From positions 1 through 6,760 of the forward strand of contig VBAB01000056.1 of NCBI GenBank assembly GCA_005888525.1: a DNA stretch of 6,760 nucleotides, in the 5' to 3' direction. Source of the DNA: Alphaproteobacteria bacterium (GTDB taxonomy: Bacteria; Pseudomonadota; Alphaproteobacteria; Rhizobiales; Hyphomicrobiaceae). A program made the position numbers and the translations under genes. Numbering within the stretch: the stretch's first letter is position 1; each line of letters begins with the position of its first letter. The notes beneath the pieces are model-generated. The model did no database searches, was not told where the DNA came from, and saw only the letters and a list, made by a program, of their open reading frames with translations. This document shows positions 1 to 6,760 of this stretch, piece after piece.

Positions 1-1647
<1,647 letters not shown>

Positions 1648-1651
<4 letters not shown>

Positions 1652-2220
1652 TCGGATCCTCCACGATAACCACGAGCCACAGCGGCCCTTCTCCCCTTGG
1701 GGAGAAGGTGCCCCGAAGGGGCGGATGAGGGGGCCTTTTTGCGTTCTGCTGCTAGCGCCTGAATGTGATCGAGAACGCGATCCGTGTTCTGCATCACGTC
1801 CCAATTCATCAGCCTCAGCACTTCGTAACCCAGGCTCTGCAGATAAGACGTTCGGGCCGCGTCAGCTTCGACCGTGTCGGCGTGCCGCGAGCCGTCGATC
1901 TCCAGGATCAGCATCGCCTCGTCGCAGAGGAAGTCGGCGATGTAACGCCCGCGCGGAACCTGTCGGCGGAACTTGAGCCCGTCCAGCTGCCGATTGCGCA
2001 GCTTCGACCACAGGCGTGCCTCGCTGTTCGTCTGGCGGCGCCGCAGTCCTCTGGCTACGTGCGCGAGCTTGGGTGGCGGTTCTCTGAACGAAGCTTCTAT
2101 GGATGGAAGTGAAGGCCCCCTCACCCTAGCCCTCTCCCCAAGGGGAGAGGGGACGGGTCGACTCCGTGGCAGCCCGGCTGCGTTCAATCTGTCGCGTTGA
2201 TCGGACACGAACGTGTTCAC
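1648..2220 (-). CDS. DUF559 (Vsr-like, PD-(D/E)XK-type) endonuclease domain protein
   Basis: The longest reading is 190 residues. The DUF559 core lies at about residues 52-157: a RRRQTNSEARLWSKLRNRQL segment, FRRQ, YIADFLC with Asp97, LILEIDG with Glu107 and Asp109, His113, then GYEVLRLMNWDV near 131-142. DUF559 proteins share the fold of the very-short-patch-repair endonuclease, but their role is mostly unknown; DNA cleavage is inferred, not shown. Family members are usually about 120 residues. The surplus here is at the ends, where the frame runs through two palindromic repeats and reads them as SPLGERARVRG (residues 25-35) and PSGHLLPKG (168-176). The GTG at 2220 overlaps the antitoxin stop (GTGA) but has no clear Shine-Dalgarno. 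An in-frame GTG at 2124, inside the right repeat, lies 5 bases after GGGGAGAGGG and would give 158 residues, so either start is possible. The stop overlaps the metH C-part start, and this gene's last codons contain that gene's ribosome binding site. Confidence 0.85.
1686..1740 (-). repeat. Palindromic repeat A (Rhizobiales REP-like), left flank of the DUF559 core
   Basis: Positions 1687-1708 form a hairpin with 10-bp arms, CCTTCTCCCC and GGGGAGAAGG, around a TT centre. A second small hairpin, GCCCC-GAA-GGGGC, follows at 1710-1722, then TGAGGGGGCCTT (1726-1737) and a T run. Read on the minus strand it starts GGCCCCCTCATCC and ends in the GGGGAGAAGG palindrome. It belongs to the same family as repeat B at 2112-2152 but in opposite orientation, and has an additional GCCCC hairpin in the middle. 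It lies inside the 3' part of the nuclease gene. Similar sequences are, from general knowledge, common in Rhizobiales genomes. Confidence 0.85.
2112..2152 (+). repeat. Palindromic repeat B (Rhizobiales REP-like), right flank of the DUF559 core
   Basis: Positions 2130-2151 are a hairpin with 10-bp arms, CCCTCTCCCC and GGGGAGAGGG, around AA. They are preceded by AAGGCCCCCTCA (2112-2123), the exact 12-base inverse complement of 1726-1737 in repeat A. A and B therefore form an inverted pair enclosing about 370 bases that encode the nuclease core. On the coding (minus) strand the palindrome supplies a strong purine tract followed by an in-frame GTG at 2124. Confidence 0.85.
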
Positions 2221-2444
2221 CCGTGCGCCAACGGATTGCCAGCTCGCATGGCCTTGTAGTCGTAGTCGTCTCTGAGACGAACTTCGCCGACAAGATCGAA
2301 CATGTTCTCGCGCGTGCTCGCCGTGCGATGCTGGGCCACGTAGGCCGCCAGGATACGCTCGATCGCCTCACGCTCGCTGGCCGCGCCTGTGGTCTCCATC
2401 ACTTCCGCAACCGGGATATCTTCGATCTCGACTGTCTTACCCAT
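2217..2444 (-). CDS. VapB-family (DUF2191-like) antitoxin, apparently without a VapC partner
   Basis: A 75-residue protein resembling the small VapB antitoxins of type II toxin-antitoxin systems. It has an N-terminal beta strand (TVEIEDIPVAEVM), a TGAASEREAIERIL helix matching the VapB pattern of TG.(K/S)(K/R)REA followed by a hydrophobic helix, and a C-terminal LVGEVRLRDDYDYKAMR resembling the LRGK...GDLDELR tail that normally wraps the toxin. In known families the N-terminal part binds operator DNA as a ribbon-helix-helix-type dimer. The ATG at 2444 has GGAGAAAG just upstream (GGAG ending 7 bases before) and begins 20 bases after the metH N-part stop. The gene ends in a 4-base GTGA overlap with the DUF559 gene, where a vapC toxin would normally lie. 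No PIN-domain protein is visible anywhere in the window. Family assignment is from pattern recognition only; partnership with the nuclease is a guess. Confidence 0.72.
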   Translation of the reverse strand: MGKTVEIEDIPVAEVMETTGAASEREAIERILAAYVAQHRTASTRENMFDLVGEVRLRDDYDYKAMRAGNPLAHG

Positions 2445-2464
2445 CGTCTTTCTCCGTAGAGCGC

Positions 2465-3526
2465 TCACCCATGCACAAAGGGCTCGAGGCCGGAGAGGCG
2501 CATTCGGCGCTGCATCTTCACCGGCTTGCGCGGCGGATACTTCTCGACATGGCCTTTGATCTCGGCGATGTGCTCGGGCGTCGAGCCGCAGCAGCCACCG
2601 ACGATATTCAACAGCCCGTCCTTGGCCCACGGCTCGATCTGGCAGGCCATGTCGTGCGGGCCCTCGTCGTACTCGCCCATGGCGTTCGGCAACCCCGCGT
2701 TCGGATAGGCGATGACGAGCGTGTCGGCGACGGCGGCGATCTCAGCCAGATAGGGCCGCATCAGCTCGGCCCCCAGCGCGCAATTGAGGCCCACCGCAAA
2801 GGGCTTGAGATGTCGGATGGAGAAGAAGAAGGCCTCCGGCGTCTGCCCCGACAGCGTGCGCCCGGAGCGGTCGGTGATGGTGCCGGAGACGATCAGCGGC
2901 AGCTCCACGCCCAGCTCGTCGAACACCTGGAACACCGCGAACCCTGCCGCCTTGGCATTGAGCGTGTCGAACACGGTCTCGATCAGCAACAGGTCGACGC
3001 CGCCCTCGATCAGCCCGCGGGCCTGCTCGGTATAAGCCTCCACCAGCTCGTCGAAGGCGATGTTGCGGAAGCCTGGATTGTTGACGTCGGGAGAGATGGA
3101 AGCCGTGCGGTTGGTGGGACCGAGTGCCCCCGCTACGAACCGGGGCCTCTCCGGCGACTTGCGCATTGCCGCGTCGGCGGCGTCGCGGGCGAGCTTCGCG
3201 GCGGCCAGGTTCATCTCGTAGGCCAGCTGCTCCATGCCGTAGTCGGCCAGTGAGATGCGCTGGCAATTGAAGGTGTTGCTGGAGATGATGTCGGCGCCCG
3301 CTGCAAGGTAGCCGGCATGGATCTCGGCGATCGCCTCGGGCTTGGTGAGCACGAGAAGGTCGTTGTTGCCTTGCACGGGTTTTGGGTGGGCGGCAAAGCG
3401 CTTGCCGCGGAAGGTCGCCTCGTCGAACTTGTAGCGCTGGATCATCGTGCCCATGGCGCCGTCGATGATCAGGATGCGCTCGGCGGCAGCCGCCTTCAGC
3501 GCGGCGATGCGTTGCTCTCGGGTCAT
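2465..3526 (-). CDS. metH: Methionine synthase, N-terminal homocysteine S-methyltransferase (zinc) domain as a separate protein
   Basis: This 353-residue TIM-barrel domain binds and activates homocysteine through zinc. Visible motifs are ILIIDGAMGTMIQ (18-30), GNNDLL (53-58), GADIISSNTFNCQRISLADY (77-96), LGPTNRTASIS (135-145), IETVFDTLNAKAA (182-194), GLNCALGA with Cys249, and GGCCGSTPEHI with Cys312 and Cys313. The three cysteines correspond to the zinc ligands Cys247, Cys310 and Cys311 of E. coli MetH. The protein ends MRLSGLEPFVHG, the exact place where full-length MetH continues from the RLSGLEP linker into the pterin domain. The missing remainder is the gene at 1-1651, so the enzyme is split at a domain linker rather than truncated. 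The ATG at 3526 overlaps the metF stop by 4 bases (ATGA) and has AAGGAGG (3543-3537) 10 bases upstream. An open frame continues upstream inside metF, but that is out-of-frame shadow. It could be annotated as a stand-alone homocysteine S-methyltransferase (bmt/mmuM type), but the MetH-like linker argues otherwise. Confidence 0.95.
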   Translation of the reverse strand: MTREQRIAALKAAAAERILIIDGAMGTMIQRYKFDEATFRGKRFAAHPKPVQGNNDLLVLTKPEAIAEIHAGYLAAGADIISSNTFNCQRISLADYGMEQLAYEMNLAAAKLARDAADAAMRKSPERPRFVAGALGPTNRTASISPDVNNPGFRNIAFDELVEAYTEQARGLIEGGVDLLLIETVFDTLNAKAAGFAVFQVFDELGVELPLIVSGTITDRSGRTLSGQTPEAFFFSIRHLKPFAVGLNCALGAELMRPYLAEIAAVADTLVIAYPNAGLPNAMGEYDEGPHDMACQIEPWAKDGLLNIVGGCCGSTPEHIAEIKGHVEKYPPRKPVKMQRRMRLSGLEPFVHG

Positions 3527-4458
3527 GCGTTGATAGCCTCCTTGGCGAGCGCCGGCCCATTGCTCGCAAGCGCTCTCAGACCCAGCAGGTGGCAGATGGC
3601 GTAGACGAGGTCGGCACGGTTCAGCGTGTAGAAATGGAACTGGCGGATACCCTGGTCGACGAGGTCCATCACCTGCTCGGCGGCGGTGGCGGCCGCCACC
3701 AGGTGGGTGGTCTGCGGATCGGCGTCGAGCCCGTCGAAACGGCGCGCCATCCACGACGGCATGGTTGCCCCGCAGCGCCCCGCGAAGCCTGCAACTTGCT
3801 TGAAGTTGTGGATCGGCACGATGCCCGGCACGATCGGCGCCCAGATGCCGCGCGCGCGGGCCGCCTCGAGAAAGCGCAGATAGTGCGCGTTGTCGAAGAA
3901 GAACTGGGTGATGATGCGGCTGGCGCCGGCGTCGACCTTGGCCTTGAGGTTGTCGAGGTCCTCGGCGAGCGATGCGCTCTCGGGGTGCCGCTCCGGATAC
4001 CCCGCCACCGAGACCTCGAAGTTGCCGGATTGCTTGAGCCCCGCCACCAGATCGGCAGCGTTGCGATAACCGCCGGGATGCGGACTGTACTTGGTGCCGA
4101 CACCCGAGGCCGGATCGCCGCGCAGGGCAACGATATGGCGCACGCCCGCCTGGCTGTAGCTTTTCGCCACCTCGTCGACATCGGCCTTGGTCGCCTCCAC
4201 GCAGGTGAGGTGCGCAGCCGGGACGAGCGACGTCTCGCGCACGAGGCGGGCAACCGTTGCATGCGTGCGCTCGCGCGTGGAGCCACCGGCGCCGTAAGTC
4301 ACCGATACGAAGCGCGGCCGCAGCGGCTCGAGCCGCCGGACCGCATTCCACAGCGTCTCCTCCATCTTCTCCGTCTTGGGCGGGAAGAACTCGAAGGAGA
4401 CATTGATGTCGCCGTCGCCGACCAGTCGGCTGCGGCGCTCTGAGCCCGTGTCGGTCAT
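3523..4458 (-). CDS. metF: 5,10-methylenetetrahydrofolate reductase
   Basis: Reduces 5,10-methylene-THF to 5-methyl-THF with FAD and NAD(P)H, supplying the methyl donor for the split methionine synthase encoded immediately downstream. The 311-residue length is near the usual bacterial size of about 300. Family motifs are all present in order: SFEFFPPKT (21-29, Glu23 being the proposed general acid), VTYGAGGST (53-61), AHLTCV (82-87), ALRGDP (111-116, Asp115 near the flavin), VAGYPERHPE (151-160), QFFFD (185-189), PGIVPI (211-216) and HFYTLNR (275-281). The ATG at 4458 directly abuts the TAG stop of the regulator gene (TAGATG), which suggests termination-reinitiation. Only a distant GGAG is seen upstream. 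The stop overlaps the next ATG by 4 bases. No missing residues or oddities were seen. Confidence 0.97.
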   Translation of the reverse strand: MTDTGSERRSRLVGDGDINVSFEFFPPKTEKMEETLWNAVRRLEPLRPRFVSVTYGAGGSTRERTHATVARLVRETSLVPAAHLTCVEATKADVDEVAKSYSQAGVRHIVALRGDPASGVGTKYSPHPGGYRNAADLVAGLKQSGNFEVSVAGYPERHPESASLAEDLDNLKAKVDAGASRIITQFFFDNAHYLRFLEAARARGIWAPIVPGIVPIHNFKQVAGFAGRCGATMPSWMARRFDGLDADPQTTHLVAAATAAEQVMDLVDQGIRQFHFYTLNRADLVYAICHLLGLRALASNGPALAKEAINA

Positions 4459-5469
4459 CTAGGTCGTGCGCTCCAACTTGCGCTGCTCCGCACCGTCCGA
4501 GGCCATCGCGGCGTTCTGCGGACGGCGCGCCAGCCACACAGAGACCGTGAGGTTGGCCGTCCCGTCATGATCGGGGACGAGCTCGCGCGTCTCCACCAGC
4601 TCGAGCCCGCAATCGGCCAGCCATTGCCCCACCTGCTGGGTCGAGAAGCCCAGGCGCTCGTGCGCAAACTGCTCGCGCAGGAACTCGAGCTCGTGGGGAG
4701 CAAAATCGACGATGAGCAGGCGTCCCGCCGGCGCCAGCACGCGCGCCGCCTCGCGCACGGCGCGCTGCGGGTCGCTCAGGAAGTGCAGCACCTGGTGCAT
4801 CACAGCGGCGCTTACCGTCTGGTCGGCCAGCGGCAGATCGTAGATGTCGCCCTGCCGCACGTGGGCGCGCCCGGCCCCGATGCCTTCGAGCTTGGCGCGC
4901 GCGTAGGCCAGCATGGCCGGGCTCAGGTCGATGCCCAGGCCGCGGCGATAGCGCTCGCGGAAGAGCTCGAGCATGCGCCCCGTTCCAGTGCCGAGGTCGA
5001 GGAAGAGATCGAACGGGCCCGCGCCCAGTGCCTCCGAGATGACGGCTTCCACGTGCGCCTCGGCCACATGCAGGGCGCGGATGCGGTCCCATTCGCCGGC
5101 GTGGGACTGGAAGTAGGCTCGAGCCGACTTCTCGCGCTCCTCCCTCAGGGCCTCTGCGCGCCGCCGGTCGCGGACAAGGATCGGATCGGCGCGGTCCACA
5201 GCCTCGAGGACCAACCGGGCGAGCGCCCCGCTCTCGCCTCCGTCGGCCAGTCGGAAATACACCCAGCTGCCTTCCGGTGCGCGCTCCACCAACCCAGCCT
5301 CCGCCAGCAGCTTCAGATGCCGGCTGATGCGAGGCTGGCTCTGCCCCAGGATGCCCGTGAGGTCCTTGACGTTGAGCTCTCCCGACGCAAGCAGCACGAC
5401 CAGGCGCAGCCGCGTCGGCTCGGCGATGGCCTTCAGCGCAACCACAGAACTCTGTACGGGCAATTGCAC
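4459..5469 (-). CDS. ArsR-family regulator fused to SAM-dependent methyltransferase, SahR-like
   Basis: A 336-residue protein with two domains. Residues about 1-85 form an ArsR winged helix (ALKAIAEPTRLRLVVLL; recognition region LGQSQPRISRHLKLLAEAGL near 41-60; wing GSWVYFRL near 67-74). Residues about 115-330 form a class I methyltransferase with motif I FLDLGTGTGR (156-165), GIDLSP (179-184), GDIYDLPLAD (207-216) and GRLLIVDFAPHE. The usual metal site ELCVCDL is ELNVKDL here (31-37), with both cysteines gone, so a metal sensor is unlikely. ArsR-methyltransferase proteins next to metF/metH match the SahR type of regulator, reported to respond to S-adenosylhomocysteine; that effector is inferred. 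I chose the GTG at 5469 because AAGGGAG lies 6 bases upstream and the protein then begins close to the domain. The ATG at 5499 lies inside the operator and probable -10 box and has no ribosome binding site. The gene heads the operon and likely represses it and itself. Confidence 0.88.
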   Translation of the reverse strand: MQLPVQSSVVALKAIAEPTRLRLVVLLASGELNVKDLTGILGQSQPRISRHLKLLAEAGLVERAPEGSWVYFRLADGGESGALARLVLEAVDRADPILVRDRRRAEALREEREKSARAYFQSHAGEWDRIRALHVAEAHVEAVISEALGAGPFDLFLDLGTGTGRMLELFRERYRRGLGIDLSPAMLAYARAKLEGIGAGRAHVRQGDIYDLPLADQTVSAAVMHQVLHFLSDPQRAVREAARVLAPAGRLLIVDFAPHELEFLREQFAHERLGFSTQQVGQWLADCGLELVETRELVPDHDGTANLTVSVWLARRPQNAAMASDGAEQRKLERTT

Positions 5470-5475
5470 CCACGT

Positions 5476-5482
5476 CTCCCTT
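5476..5482 (-). promoter_or_regulatory. Ribosome binding site that decides the regulator start
   Basis: AAGGGAG on the minus strand, 6 bases before the GTG at 5469-5467. Translation from the upstream ATG at 5499 would pass through this site, and that ATG has no comparable sequence in front of it. Confidence 0.75.
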
Positions 5483-5494
5483 AAAGGACGCGGA

Positions 5495-5522
5495 AGCATA
5501 TAAAGATATCTTTATATGTCAA
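5495..5522 (-). promoter_or_regulatory. Operon promoter with SahR-like operator between and over -35 and -10
   Basis: On the minus strand a perfect consensus -35 TTGACA (5522-5517) is followed after 16 bases by TATGCT (5500-5495) as the -10 box. Overlying both is a perfect 22-bp palindrome at 5497-5518 with half-site CATATAAAGAT. A repressor bound there would block RNA polymerase, so this is the expected autoregulatory operator of the adjacent ArsR-type protein and would control the whole operon. The start point would be near 5488, leaving a leader of only about 20 bases, with no room for a riboswitch. The palindrome is seen directly; the binding protein is inferred. Confidence 0.82.
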
Positions 5523-5760
5523 GTCTTCCGGACCGGATCTTTTTAGAGCCTGGGCAAGCCGGTGGAATAGCAGTCTGCCCGTCGAAATATGTAGTAGTCG
5601 GAAAGCTCACCAGATGAAAAAGGCGGACTCGGCGCCAAATTGCGGCGAATAAATGTCCCGTATGCATTTCCTTTATTAGCAGTTGGAAGTACGTGGGCTC
5701 CGAAAGCTTGGTTTGGGCGCAATATCCGTTGCTGCTGACTGGAATTGGCGCCCCCTGCCT
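5523..5760. other. Intergenic region between divergent genes
   Basis: No gene is supported in these 238 bases. Small features are an 11-base palindrome TCCGG-A-CCGGA (5527-5537), just upstream of the operon -35 box, and an imperfect AT-rich inverted repeat (AATAAATG at 5648-5655 against CATTT at 5665-5669 and TTTATT at 5672-5677). An open frame entering from 5693 in phase with the PRC-barrel gene has no ribosome binding site and no protein-like character. Confidence 0.6.
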
Positions 5761-5786
5761 GGAACCCTCATGCGCCTGCGGCCGTT
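5761..5786 (+). promoter_or_regulatory. Putative EcfG (general stress response) promoter
   Basis: GGAAC at 5761-5765 and CGTT at 5783-5786 are separated by 17 bases, matching the published alphaproteobacterial EcfG consensus GGAAC-N16/17-CGTT. The predicted start would fall near 5793, about 30 bases before the ATG of the PRC-barrel gene and upstream of its ribosome binding site. Location, orientation and spacing all fit. The motif is short, so chance cannot be excluded. Confidence 0.65.
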
Positions 5787-5821
5787 GTCGAGCAGCGTAT
5801 CAACAACAAGGAGTCCCAGAC

Positions 5822-6319
5822 ATGCCCCACCTCAAACTGTTTCGGTTGGTCGGGGCGGTGGTCGTCCTCACGGGGATGCCGCTGCTGGCCGCTTCCGCGC
5901 AAACCCAAGCGCCCACCCCGCCATCTCCTAGCGCATCCCCGCCTGAGGCCACCAAGCCCGATGCCGGGCCGACGACGCCATCGGCACCCATGACCAGGCC
6001 GACCAATCCCGCCGAGAGCCCAGCAACGGCACCCCGGCGCACCGACAAGTCCGCCACCGCCCCCGGCAAGGTCAACCCGCTGGTCGGGTTAGCGGTTTTC
6101 TCTTCCGACGGCAGCAAGATGGGAACGGTGCAGAGCGTCAGCGCCGCGCCGGACGGCTCGGTCAAGGCCATCCACTTCAAGACCGGCGGATTTCTCGGCT
6201 TCGGCGGCAAGATGGTCGCGGTTCCAGAGGGCCGGTTCACCAAGGCCGGTGACAACATCCAGCTCGGGATGACAGCCGACGAGGTGAGCAAGCTGCCGGA
6301 GACCAAGGAACAGAGCTAG
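5822..6319 (+). CDS. Exported PRC-barrel domain protein
   Basis: A 165-residue protein in three parts. Residues 1-26 are a signal peptide (basic start, hydrophobic GAVVVLTGMPLLAA, cleavage expected after ASA). Residues 27-83 are a low-complexity linker rich in Pro, Ala, Thr and Ser. Residues about 84-158 are a PRC-barrel domain (NPLVGLAVFSSDGSKMGTVQ, DGSVKAIHFKTGGFLGFGGK, MVAVPEGRF, MTADEVSKLP). PRC barrels occur in photosynthetic reaction centre H subunits, RimM and many small alphaproteobacterial envelope or stress proteins. The last group fits here; the exact role is unknown. The ATG at 5822 has AAGGAG (5808-5813) 8 bases upstream and follows the EcfG-like promoter, which suggests stress or stationary-phase expression. 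It is monocistronic, with a terminator 30 bases past the stop. The Pro-rich linker could let the barrel reach across the periplasm, but that is speculation. Confidence 0.9.
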   Translation: MPHLKLFRLVGAVVVLTGMPLLAASAQTQAPTPPSPSASPPEATKPDAGPTTPSAPMTRPTNPAESPATAPRRTDKSATAPGKVNPLVGLAVFSSDGSKMGTVQSVSAAPDGSVKAIHFKTGGFLGFGGKMVAVPEGRFTKAGDNIQLGMTADEVSKLPETKEQS

Positions 6320-6349
6320 CCCCTGTTATGGCGCTTCTGCAGGTTGGAG

Positions 6350-6382
6350 AACGGGCCGCAAGTTGGCCCGTTTTTCTTTTTT
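6350..6382 (+). terminator. Rho-independent terminator of the PRC-barrel gene
   Basis: The stem AACGGGCC (6350-6357) pairs perfectly with GGCCCGTT (6365-6372) around a 7-base loop. It runs into a T tract (6371-6382, one interrupting C). It begins 30 bases after the PRC-barrel stop codon. Confidence 0.93.
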
Positions 6383-6422
6383 GCCACACTCCGGGCGCGC
6401 TGTTGCTTTAGCTGTCCTGCCC

Positions 6423-6445
6423 GGCCGTCAAGGTCTTTGACGGCC
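6423..6445. repeat. 9-bp inverted repeat, possible operator or hairpin
   Basis: GGCCGTCAA (6423-6431) and TTGACGGCC (6437-6445) are perfect inverse complements around the 5-base loop GGTCT. No T run follows, so it is not an intrinsic terminator. The right arm overlaps a candidate -35 box (TTGACG), which would suit an operator for the downstream gene. Confidence 0.5.
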
Positions 6446-6529
6446 ACACCCGTTCCGTGTTCAAAAATCGGCGTCGCTTTCTTGCAGGGATGCTTCGGGG
6501 GACGCCTTGTTGCAGGGGCATTTGCTTCA

Positions 6530-6544
6530 CTCGCGTGACGCGAG
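6530..6544. repeat. 15-base near-perfect palindrome upstream of the last gene
   Basis: CTCGCGT and ACGCGAG (7-bp arms) flank a single G. It ends 78 bases before the ATG at 6623. It may be a regulator site, but chance is plausible in GC-rich DNA. Confidence 0.35.
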
Positions 6545-6622
6545 GGGCAGCACGGCGTGCCCTCGGAGGGACGCGGGGCCGTCCTCTCCCGGAGTGATGA
6601 GGAACCGAGGGATCAGCAGGGC

Positions 6623-6760
6623 ATGAGCACCGTTGGGACAAAGCTCGCCGGAGGACCCGCCTGGCGACGCCTATCTGCAGGAATGGTCGCCGGTTACGTC
6701 GCATCCGGGCTCCTAGCCATGTGGGTGGGGCTGGCAGGGACGCCAGCGCGCGCCGGGGAT
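6623..6760 (+). CDS. N-terminus of an exported protein, cut by the window edge
   Basis: Only 46 codons are visible, open to the right edge. They read like a signal peptide with a long N-region: MSTVGTKLAGG, basic WRR near 14-16, hydrophobic MVAGYVASGLLAMWVGLAG (21-39), then TPARA before GD, giving a likely cleavage after ARA at about residue 44. The mature protein lies outside the window, so no function can be assigned. The start is not firm: GAGG lies 12 bases upstream and AGGG almost abuts the ATG, so the ribosome binding site is poor. It lies downstream of the PRC-barrel terminator and so is probably a separate transcription unit. Confidence 0.62.
   Translation, partial: MSTVGTKLAGGPAWRRLSAGMVAGYVASGLLAMWVGLAGTPARAGD

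Larger units (their letters stand above)
6383..6622. other. Non-coding region ahead of the last gene
   Basis: No convincing gene is seen on either strand in these 240 bases; the open frames crossing it have no domain-like sequence. It presumably holds the promoter of the gene starting at 6623. A TTGACG at 6437-6442 followed 17 bases later by TTCAAA is a weak sigma70-like candidate. Two inverted repeats are listed separately. Confidence 0.6.

Noticed and set aside
1670..2170. Target-site duplication bordering the repeat-bounded nuclease unit
   Set aside because: The bases outside repeats A and B were compared and no direct repeat was found; a 5-base inverted match (GCCAC/GTGGC) is too short to mean anything.
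2465..4537. A single 690-codon open frame on the minus strand
   Set aside because: Only its last 353 codons are protein-like (Hcy domain). The upstream part overlaps metF in another frame and is a GC-rich shadow; the ATG at 3526 with AAGGAGG is the real start.
4459..5469. Arsenic-responsive ArsR with an arsenite methyltransferase
   Set aside because: The ELCVCDL metal site lacks both cysteines and the neighbours are methionine genes, not arsenic genes.
5470..5496. SAM, SAH or cobalamin riboswitch before the methionine operon
   Set aside because: The predicted leader is only about 20 bases long and no riboswitch-like structure is present; control appears to be by the palindromic operator.
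5470..5499. ATG at 5499 as the regulator start
   Set aside because: It lies inside the operator palindrome and the -10 box, has no ribosome binding site, and would precede the predicted transcription start.
5693..5821. Upstream extension of the PRC-barrel protein
   Set aside because: The extension has no ribosome binding site, would put residues before the signal peptide, and spans the EcfG-like promoter.
6344..6704. Small open frames on both strands in the gap before 6623
   Set aside because: One runs through the terminator and the others have no domain-like sequence or ribosome binding site.

Overview
The window looks like chromosomal DNA from a GC-rich alphaproteobacterium, most likely of the order Hyphomicrobiales (Rhizobiales). 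The reasons are the protein sequences, a MetH split at its first domain linker, an ArsR-methyltransferase fusion heading a metF-metH operon, a promoter matching the alphaproteobacterial EcfG consensus, and GGGGAGAAGG-type palindromic repeats of the kind scattered through genomes of that order. Genus cannot be told from this sequence.

Left and centre (1-5522, minus strand): one tightly packed operon for the folate/B12 branch of methionine synthesis. Reading leftwards from the promoter at about 5522-5495 it holds an ArsR-type regulator fused to a SAM-dependent methyltransferase (SahR-like), metF, the N-terminal homocysteine/zinc half of methionine synthase, a VapB-like antitoxin, a DUF559 (Vsr-like) nuclease, and the C-terminal pterin/cobalamin part of methionine synthase, which runs off the left edge. 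Genes abut or overlap by 4 bases, with one 20-base gap. MetF makes 5-methyl-THF. The two MetH polypeptides together would transfer the methyl group through cobalamin to homocysteine. The regulator probably senses S-adenosylhomocysteine or a related metabolite at a 22-bp palindrome lying between and over its own -35 and -10 boxes.

The unusual part is 1648-2444. An antitoxin-nuclease pair sits exactly between the two halves of methionine synthase. The nuclease gene carries a pair of oppositely oriented palindromic repeats, one near each end, that are translated as part of its reading frame. It looks like a small inserted module tolerated within an essential-type operon.

Right (5523-6760, plus strand): after a divergent intergenic region come an EcfG-like promoter, a gene for a secreted or periplasmic PRC-barrel protein, and a clear intrinsic terminator. 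A 240-base non-coding stretch with two small inverted repeats follows, then the signal-peptide-like start of another exported protein cut by the window edge.
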